NCBI GenBank assembly: GCA_002305505.1
Contig: DBRC01000023.1
Location: 1-28,023 of the forward strand
From: Prevotella sp. UBA1378
GTDB taxonomy: Bacteria > Bacteroidota > Bacteroidia > Bacteroidales > Bacteroidaceae
Direction: 5' to 3'
Length of the DNA: 28,023 nt
Part shown: piece by piece, positions 22,603 through 28,023 of the stretch
Layout of the letters: each line of letters begins with the position of its first letter
How positions within the stretch are numbered: position 1 is the first letter of the stretch
The notes under the pieces: generated by a model
The model's input: the letters and a program-made list of their open reading frames with translations, nothing else
The model's database searches: none
Told to the model about the DNA's origin: nothing
Translations under genes and position numbers: made by a program

Positions 22603-24702
22603 TCAGAGTCGCTTCATTTCATCTTTTGCGGCTCCCTCACCCTTATATCTGCTTTTCTTGGGATTGAAGGTGCAGGAGAAGGTGAGCATCACGCGACGGT
22701 TATCGGCGTCGGAATCTTTATAGAGGTGTACATCCTTGATATTCATCCACCAGCTTTGGTTGCGGGTATGTAAAATGTCGTTGCCAGCAAGGGTTATCTG
22801 CAAGCGCTTCTGCATGAAATAGCGACGCACGGAGAAATCGATGCCCCACTGAGAACGCATTTCGTTGGTCATTGTATGGCCACGTGTGGAACCTGTCAGG
22901 TCGAAAGTCAGCATCCAGTTTTTCGAGGGTGTGAAGATATTCTTCAGCATATATCGGAAGATAGGCTTGTTGTACTTCTCACCGTAGAACGTGAGCCACT
23001 GCTGGTCGAAGCCGACGGTGAAGTTGGGTTTCCATAATTTTACCACAGGGGCGTATGACAGGTAGGCGTTCATTGTGTTGATGTCGGCCTGACGAGGAAT
23101 GAACACCAGTAGCGGCGTCGCGTTGGAATAATGCTCCTTAGTATATACGTAGGTGTCGGACAGATGGCTGTAGATAAGTTCTAACGTCAGGTTTTTCCAG
23201 CCAAGCATATAAATCAATTCGTCGGTCTTGCAATTGGCTAACGTAGGATTTCCGCCCTCCACCTCGTAGGGGCCGACGTATAATAAAGAACTGCGCAACT
23301 GTTTGTATGGCGGGCGGATAATGGAGTGCGAATAGTTGAGCGACATGAAAGTGAACTCGTTAAAATTATAAGACAGCGAGAGATTAGGCAACAAGCTGTT
23401 GTCGGTGCGGCTTACCTCGTTGTCACGGATACCGTCGCACTTGTAATCAAACTTCACGTATTCGTAGCGCAAGCCCAACTGGAGTGACAGAGCATCCCAA
23501 TCCCTCTTCCACGTGCCGAAAACGGCACAGTCTGTCTGGCGGCTCTCATTCTGGGTCGAGGATATATAGGTGGCGACGGTTGTATTGTGCATCGTGTACT
23601 GCTGATGGTTGTAGGTATAGCTGTTCTCAGTACCGATATTCAGTTTGCCTGTGGCAAAGGGGAGCTCGTAATATAGTTTGCCTGCCCAGAGTTCAGAGGT
23701 CGTGCCCAGCTGAGAAGGAACAATCTCGCTGATAGCGGACGATACGGTCTGCGTAAGATTATCGTCGGTGTAAGATGTATGAATATAATTACCGTCGAAG
23801 TGCAGATGCGCCTCGTTTTTAAAAGAGTTGTCATAGTAGACCGATGCAAGATGTTTCTCCTGCTTGGAATCGATGTCGATGAGTTTGCCGATATTCTGCT
23901 CCTTGATGCCAAGCACATCGTCGTCCTCAGTACCGCAACTATTGAAATGCGCGGACTGGCTGGTATACTGGTAGTAGGCTCCGAGCGACTGACTACTACT
24001 GTTCCAGTTGAAACCTCCCTTGACGGTTGCGGTTTCGAATTTATTGCGCTTCGTGGCGGTGTTTACAAGCCGGTTCTGATGATTATTCAAAAGAAAATCG
24101 GTAGTACTTACGTCGTATTTTTTTTGCCCCCCATTATTATAAAATACCTGTCCGAACACCTGCCAGTCCGTCCAATTATAACTCATATCGGCCATAACCA
24201 TCTCTTCCCATATACGCTTAGACGAGGTTTGCGAGGTCAGTTTCCCGCTCATACCCTTAACGAACGGTTGGCGTATATGAATCTTAATAACAGCCTTCAT
24301 GTCCGAACTATACTTTGCGCCGGGCGAAATGATAATATGGATATTCTTGATGCTTTCGCTGCTGAGCATCTGCAGTTCCGACTCATCACGCACGGGGCGG
24401 TTGTCGATAAACACCGCAGGCTTACCCTTGCCCACGATGCTGATGCCGGCGCCGTCCATATTGATGAACGGCAGACGTGAGAGTACATCGTTGGCCGTGC
24501 CGAGGTTAGCCAGTTCTGTGCCAGCCACCTGAGCAACAAGCGTGCTGCCCTTCATTCTGACAATGTAGCGGTGTCCTTTCACGGAGATTTCGCTGAGCAT
24601 CTTGTTCCATGCCACGGAGTCATTTTCCGCTGTAGTATCCGCCTGTGCCTGTGCAACTATAACCACTAAGCAAACCATTAAAAATAAAATAATTCTTTTC
24701 AT
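22603..24702 (-). CDS. TonB-receptor-like outer-membrane beta-barrel protein (PF14905 type)
   Basis: A 699-residue outer-membrane protein. The signal peptide (residues 1-19 or so) ends near AQAQA. A plug-like domain follows (about 35-150: LSRLPFINMDGAGISIVGKG, then KPAVFIDNRPV), then a 22-strand-type barrel with alternating aromatic strands to the C-terminus. The C-terminal region (NPKKSRYKGEGAAKDE) is typical of the OMP_b-brl_3 family. The usual N-terminal carboxypeptidase-regulatory-like domain is missing, so the protein is about 100 residues shorter than many relatives; no TonB box is recognisable. ATG 24702 (MKRIILF) is preferred to the TTG at 24711. It has its own promoter upstream and a terminator downstream. 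Confidence 0.87.
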   Translation of the reverse strand: MKRIILFLMVCLVVIVAQAQADTTAENDSVAWNKMLSEISVKGHRYIVRMKGSTLVAQVAGTELANLGTANDVLSRLPFINMDGAGISIVGKGKPAVFIDNRPVRDESELQMLSSESIKNIHIIISPGAKYSSDMKAVIKIHIRQPFVKGMSGKLTSQTSSKRIWEEMVMADMSYNWTDWQVFGQVFYNNGGQKKYDVSTTDFLLNNHQNRLVNTATKRNKFETATVKGGFNWNSSSQSLGAYYQYTSQSAHFNSCGTEDDDVLGIKEQNIGKLIDIDSKQEKHLASVYYDNSFKNEAHLHFDGNYIHTSYTDDNLTQTVSSAISEIVPSQLGTTSELWAGKLYYELPFATGKLNIGTENSYTYNHQQYTMHNTTVATYISSTQNESRQTDCAVFGTWKRDWDALSLQLGLRYEYVKFDYKCDGIRDNEVSRTDNSLLPNLSLSYNFNEFTFMSLNYSHSIIRPPYKQLRSSLLYVGPYEVEGGNPTLANCKTDELIYMLGWKNLTLELIYSHLSDTYVYTKEHYSNATPLLVFIPRQADINTMNAYLSYAPVVKLWKPNFTVGFDQQWLTFYGEKYNKPIFRYMLKNIFTPSKNWMLTFDLTGSTRGHTMTNEMRSQWGIDFSVRRYFMQKRLQITLAGNDILHTRNQSWWMNIKDVHLYKDSDADNRRVMLTFSCTFNPKKSRYKGEGAAKDEMKRL

Positions 24703-24729
24703 TGCACTCAACTTTCAACATTTATGAGT

Positions 24730-24738
24730 GCAAAGATG
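24730..24738 (-). promoter_or_regulatory. -7 box of the barrel gene
   Basis: The minus strand reads CATCTTTGC, one mismatch from the consensus, 28 nt before ATG 24702. The 174-bp gap to the upstream thioredoxin gene and this box suggest the barrel gene is transcribed on its own. Confidence 0.55.
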
Positions 24739-24876
24739 CGAACTTTTTCACATAACAGCCGAATTATATTCCTGACATTTATCCGATATTTTTTACTTTT
24801 CCATAACGAATATGGAATATTTAAAAGGATTATATTTTGTTCAAAATTGGATAGTAAATTTACATGAATTACAACG

Positions 24877-26742
24877 TTATCTCATCGCCTTTCCTATTTC
24901 TTCCCTGACTTTATCAATGTTAGGGTACCCGATATGCTTATAGGTCTGTTCTCCCTTTGTATCATAGATGGTATAGGTCGGGATACCATTCGACTCGTAC
25001 TTGTCGAGGATGTATCCGTATTGCTCCTTCGTGAGATAGTAGTGATCTCCATCGATGTCCGTGATCATCTTCTGCCAGGTAGCCAGAGGCGATGTGGGCG
25101 AGGTGATGTATACAAATTGGACATTCTGACCCTTCATCTGACCCTTCATCGGCTTCATAGCCTCGTGACCGGCACGACAAGGACCGCACCATGTAGCCCA
25201 GATGTCGATGAGCACTGCTTTGCCCTTGTACTTATCGAGGATAGTCTGAAGGATATTTTCAGGGGTCACGTCATCGTACTTCTGATAGAAGATATTCTCT
25301 TGACTGGCCAACTGCCGGACGATACGCTCCTGCTCAGCCTGATACTCACGGACAATAGCCTTGCAATCCTCTGAGGTCATCAACTCAAGTCGTGCTTTCA
25401 CAGTGTCTTGGTTAGCTTCCTTTAAGAGGACTGGTATCCAATGGAGATCCGTATTATGGGCATTCTTCTCAAAGGCTTTCATGTCATATACGCTTATATC
25501 GGTCTCCCAAAACGCTAAACTGCAAGGAGAGTTGGGCTCATTCAGGTACTTCCAAGTGTAAGTATTCTCTTCGTCAGAAAGAGGAAGCATATAGCGGGTT
25601 TGCTCCTGATTCTTATTGATATTATCATAGCTGCGCCAAATTGTTCCATCATCATCCTGATGAAATTGGCCGAACATGAATGCAAAATTGCGTGACCACT
25701 GCACGAAGTCTGCTTCTGCGGTCATACAGAGCAAATCCTTGGTGGCAGTGGTGTATTTTGATTTTCTGTAAGCGGCAACGCGTTCATGGAAAAGGTCTGT
25801 CAGGCACTGTATACGCTCTGCCGGAGTCTCACAATCCTTGACTTTGAGGTAGGTCTTTTCGTCATCCCTGTAGGTATCAAATCGGTTTTTAGCAGTCGAA
25901 AGGTCCATGTTGGTCTTAGCGAAGTAGCCCTTGAAAGCTACGAATGGACGATTATCGGTGGTGACCTTCATCAGGATGTGAGTCTCCTGTTCCGGGGCGA
26001 TGACGATGTTGGCATTGGCCAATCCCTGAACACCTATATGCACCTCGCGAGTGAGCCATAGGGGCACTTCCGCCGTCACGGTGCCATCGTCTGCAAACTC
26101 AAACAATTTATACCAATGCTCCCTAATACCTAAAGGCGTGAATCCACCCACGTATAACTTCAACTTCATGTTAGGCTTATAGCCCAGCATCTTCACTTTG
26201 ATGGTGGCAACACCCTTGTTGATTTTGGCATCGGGCAGAGTCTCGTCCTTGGCGTACTTCACGTTTTTCCATTCATCAGGCAGTACAACTTTCTTTTTAG
26301 TCATGCCGTTGCTGATGTTCCAGAACTTGAAGTCGTCATCTGAATATCCCTCCATGAAGTCCATCTCTTGGGTATTGAGTGGCACAGGTTTGAAGTGCAG
26401 GGCCAGTTGGGCCGTTCCGCTTGCAGGCATCCAGAAGAGTGAATCGGGTGTCAGGTCTTTCTCCTGCTCACCGGTCTTTGCACCACTTGTTATGGAGTAT
26501 TTCTTGCCATCGGGTGTTTGCAAGAACGACGTTTTGGCAAAACGAATCCAGTAGTTAGGTATGAAGTTGACCGTGATATGCATCACGGTCTCGGTCTCCT
26601 TCAACTCAACCTTGGTGATTTCAAACTTAATTCTGGATTCTCCTATAAAAGCTGTAGGATTTTCCCATACGACGGTTTTTCTTGACTGCCCCATTATTGC
26701 GACGAGGGTAAGTAGAATAGTGATGATGATCTGCTTGTTCAT
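24877..26742 (-). CDS. TlpA-like thioredoxin-fold lipoprotein/periplasmic protein
   Basis: A 621-residue exported protein. Residues 1-19 are a signal peptide (KQIIITILLTLVAIMG). Residues about 20-300 are beta-rich and helical with no recognised domain. The C-terminal 140 residues form a thioredoxin/TlpA domain with the motif WATWCGPCRAG (C519-G-P-C522) and a cis-proline loop (NGIPTYTIYD). It probably reduces disulfides in periplasmic or surface proteins; the large N-terminal region may bind the partner. No lipobox cysteine is evident after the signal peptide. An IS982-type element sits 18 bp upstream of the start. Large TlpA-like proteins like this are common in Bacteroidota, often next to TonB-type receptors. 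Confidence 0.88.
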   Translation of the reverse strand: MNKQIIITILLTLVAIMGQSRKTVVWENPTAFIGESRIKFEITKVELKETETVMHITVNFIPNYWIRFAKTSFLQTPDGKKYSITSGAKTGEQEKDLTPDSLFWMPASGTAQLALHFKPVPLNTQEMDFMEGYSDDDFKFWNISNGMTKKKVVLPDEWKNVKYAKDETLPDAKINKGVATIKVKMLGYKPNMKLKLYVGGFTPLGIREHWYKLFEFADDGTVTAEVPLWLTREVHIGVQGLANANIVIAPEQETHILMKVTTDNRPFVAFKGYFAKTNMDLSTAKNRFDTYRDDEKTYLKVKDCETPAERIQCLTDLFHERVAAYRKSKYTTATKDLLCMTAEADFVQWSRNFAFMFGQFHQDDDGTIWRSYDNINKNQEQTRYMLPLSDEENTYTWKYLNEPNSPCSLAFWETDISVYDMKAFEKNAHNTDLHWIPVLLKEANQDTVKARLELMTSEDCKAIVREYQAEQERIVRQLASQENIFYQKYDDVTPENILQTILDKYKGKAVLIDIWATWCGPCRAGHEAMKPMKGQMKGQNVQFVYITSPTSPLATWQKMITDIDGDHYYLTKEQYGYILDKYESNGIPTYTIYDTKGEQTYKHIGYPNIDKVREEIGKAMR

Positions 26743-26753
26743 AATTTAAGCTT

Positions 26754-26760
26754 ATAATAT
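26754..26760. repeat. Left target-site duplication of the IS982-family element
   Basis: ATAATAT abuts the left end and is repeated at 27808-27814 against the right end. A 7-bp duplication fits the IS982 family. Confidence 0.65.
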
Positions 26761-27807
26761 ACGTGAGTTCGGGATAAGAAAATCCTTGTAAAAGTTGGTA
26801 ATCTCACTAATATTTTGTATCTTTATAGGTGAAAATCAACAAGTTACAAAACAATTAAGTGATGATTACCAAGGACAAAGTTATAGAAATTTTCTGTATT
26901 ATCGATGAGTTTGACAAGAATTTGCATGCCGAACTGGCAAAAAACCTACAATTACCTTCCCATGACGGTAAAGGAAAGCACTATCGCAACCGCAAGGGCA
27001 GACTGTCGGAAAGCGAGATAATGACCATCCTTGTATGCTATCATTTCGGCACGTACAGAAACTTCAAGGAGTACTATCTCAACTGTATCCGTGGACAACT
27101 CAGGCAGGAGTTTCCTGACGCCGTTTCCTACAATCGTTTCGTGGAACTCATGCCACGTGTTTTCTTCAAGATGATGATGTTCATGAAACTCTATGCCTTT
27201 GGCAGATGCTCGGGTATTTCGTTTGTCGATAGCACAATGATTCCCGTATGCCACAACGTCAGACGATATTTCAACAAGGTATTCAAAGGACTGGCAAAGG
27301 ACGGCAAAGGTACCATGGGATGGTGCCACGGCTTCAAGCTACACTTGCTGTGCAACGATTGCGGAGAGGTGATAACATTCTGTCTTACAGGGGCGAATGT
27401 CGATGACAGGAACGAGCGGGTGTGGTCTGTCTTCACCAGGGTACTCTATGGAAAAGTGTTTGCAGACAGAGGCTATATCAAGAAGGAACTCTTCGAGCAT
27501 CTCTTTGGCCAGGGAATACATCTCGTACACGGACTGAAAGCCAAAATGAAGAATAAGCTCATGCCCATGTGGGACAAAATCCTGATCAGAAAAAGGTACA
27601 TCATCGAGTGTATTAACGAACTGCTCAAGAACAAAGCAAACCTTGTGCATTCACGCCACCGTTCCATACACAATTTTATGATGAACATATGCTCGGCACT
27701 CACAGCATACTGCTTCTTTGACAACAAGCCAGAGGCATTGCCTGTGCATATAGAAAAGACAAGGCAATTGGAACTGTTTGCATAATAAGCTTATCCCGAA
27801 CTCGCGC
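26761..27807 (+). mobile_element. IS982-family insertion sequence, about 1.05 kb
   Basis: The ends are near-perfect inverted repeats: ACGTGAGTTCGGGATAAG at 26761-26778, and GCGCGAGTTCGGGATAAG read on the minus strand at 27807-27790 (16 of 18 identical, 14 of them contiguous). The element carries a single transposase gene and is flanked by the direct repeat ATAATAT. Length, single gene and terminal repeats fit IS982. The transposase is full length, so the element may be active. The exact ends could be shifted by a few bases inward. Confidence 0.85.
26862..27785 (+). CDS. IS982-family transposase (DDE)
   Basis: A 307-residue transposase. The N-terminal third is helical (ITKDKVIEIFCIIDEFDKNL), followed by the DDE domain with D123 in ISFVDSTMIPV, D202 in KVFADRGYIKKE and E249 in RYIIECINELLKN. 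The K-x-x-HG-x-K segment typical of IS982 is recognisable. ATG 26862 is used; the GTG one codon earlier is less likely. The frame is uninterrupted. Confidence 0.93.
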   Translation: MITKDKVIEIFCIIDEFDKNLHAELAKNLQLPSHDGKGKHYRNRKGRLSESEIMTILVCYHFGTYRNFKEYYLNCIRGQLRQEFPDAVSYNRFVELMPRVFFKMMMFMKLYAFGRCSGISFVDSTMIPVCHNVRRYFNKVFKGLAKDGKGTMGWCHGFKLHLLCNDCGEVITFCLTGANVDDRNERVWSVFTRVLYGKVFADRGYIKKELFEHLFGQGIHLVHGLKAKMKNKLMPMWDKILIRKRYIIECINELLKNKANLVHSRHRSIHNFMMNICSALTAYCFFDNKPEALPVHIEKTRQLELFA

Positions 27808-27814
27808 ATAATAT
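27808..27814. repeat. Right target-site duplication of the IS982-family element
   Basis: ATAATAT directly after the right inverted repeat, identical to 26754-26760. Confidence 0.65.
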
Positions 27815-27906
27815 ATACGGTAAATAAGGTATCCCAGACCGGTATGCTTAATGCCATCTTGTTCTCACGGCTATTTCATAAATACATGCGGCCTACGAAA
27901 GACTTT

Positions 27907-27915
27907 ACAAATATA
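27907..27915 (-). promoter_or_regulatory. Probable native promoter of the TlpA-like gene, now cut off by the IS
   Basis: The minus strand reads TATATTTGT, matching TAnnTTTG. It points toward the thioredoxin gene. Without the IS it would give a leader of about 110 nt; with the IS the distance is about 1.16 kb. The rest of 27815-27954 shows no gene. Confidence 0.5.
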
Positions 27916-27954
27916 CAAAAAAATATATCATTTTTCGGAGCACCTGCATAACTT

Positions 27955-28023
27955 TGTGTTTGGAAAGCCTGGCAAAGTGACAACTAACGGATTGAAATCC
28001 TACAAGCATCTTGTAGCAGGACT
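27955..28023 (-). repeat. Hairpin repeat, copy B (inverted relative to copy A, cut by window edge)
   Basis: Positions 27955-27990 are the reverse complement of 11878-11913 with three mismatches. They are followed by the ATTGAAATC block and one full hairpin unit, CTACAAG-CAT-CTTGTAG (28000-28016), then CAGGACT, which begins the next spacer. The array probably continues beyond the window. The CGTTA heptamer stretch of copy A is absent here. Confidence 0.88.

Noticed and set aside
27651..27857. 68-residue minus-strand open frame crossing the right IS end
   Set aside because: It is a chance fusion of the flank with the antisense of the transposase. The TlpA-like gene has its own good start and signal peptide.
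11764..28023. 16-kb composite transposon bracketed by the inverted repeats
   Set aside because: The interval holds core genes such as rnr, no matching transposase, and only one IS that has its own ends. Recombination between the copies is possible, but a transposon is not supported.
27961..28023. Open frame through copy B of the repeat (GKPGKVTTNGLKSYKH)
   Set aside because: It has no start codon, an upstream stop, and follows the palindromic repeat; copy A does not keep the frame.
1..28023. tRNA or rRNA genes
   Set aside because: No T-arm plus acceptor-stem pattern or rRNA-like stretch was seen on either strand.

Overview
The window looks like a Bacteroidales (Bacteroides/Phocaeicola-like) chromosome. 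Promoter -7 boxes of the TAnnTTTGC type recur upstream of genes, Shine-Dalgarno sequences are mostly absent, and the gene families are typical of gut Bacteroidota: PF14905-type outer-membrane barrel, TlpA-like thioredoxin, TIGR00341/DUF389 protein, LTA-synthase-like sulfatase and IS982 transposase. No rRNA, tRNA or CRISPR array was seen.

Region 1 (1-11747, + strand, AT-rich) is one tightly packed operon that enters from the left edge. It encodes a MauE/DoxX-like membrane protein (5' end missing), a type I signal peptidase, a Wzy/O-antigen-ligase-like protein with C-terminal TPRs (its 3' end apparently frameshifted), a TolC-type outer-membrane channel, an HlyD/RND adaptor and two different RND permeases. 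It reads as a dedicated processing and tripartite export machine whose cargo gene is probably left of the window.

Region 2 (11748-20937, GC-rich) looks like core chromosome: a GT4 glycosyltransferase and a DUF389 membrane protein on the minus strand; a divergent, translationally coupled GT87 plus LTA-synthase-like pair on the plus strand; then hemolysin-III family protein and RNase R on the minus strand. It is separated from region 1 by four tandem 22-bp hairpin units plus a conserved tail. The same repeat returns in inverted orientation at the right edge.

Region 3 (20938-22602, AT-rich, minus strand) holds the most interesting system: a RelE/HigB-like toxin, an XRE antitoxin with a long C-terminal tail, and a protein whose ends match SecB. 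This is the gene order of the mycobacterial toxin-antitoxin-chaperone (TAC) system. A perfect 16-bp palindrome overlaps the predicted transcription start.

Region 4 (22603-28023) holds an outer-membrane beta-barrel gene and a TlpA-like thioredoxin gene (minus strand). An IS982-family element (26761-27807) with a 7-bp target duplication sits 18 bp upstream of the thioredoxin start codon and appears to have split its native leader from its promoter. The right edge is the second, inverted copy of the hairpin repeat.
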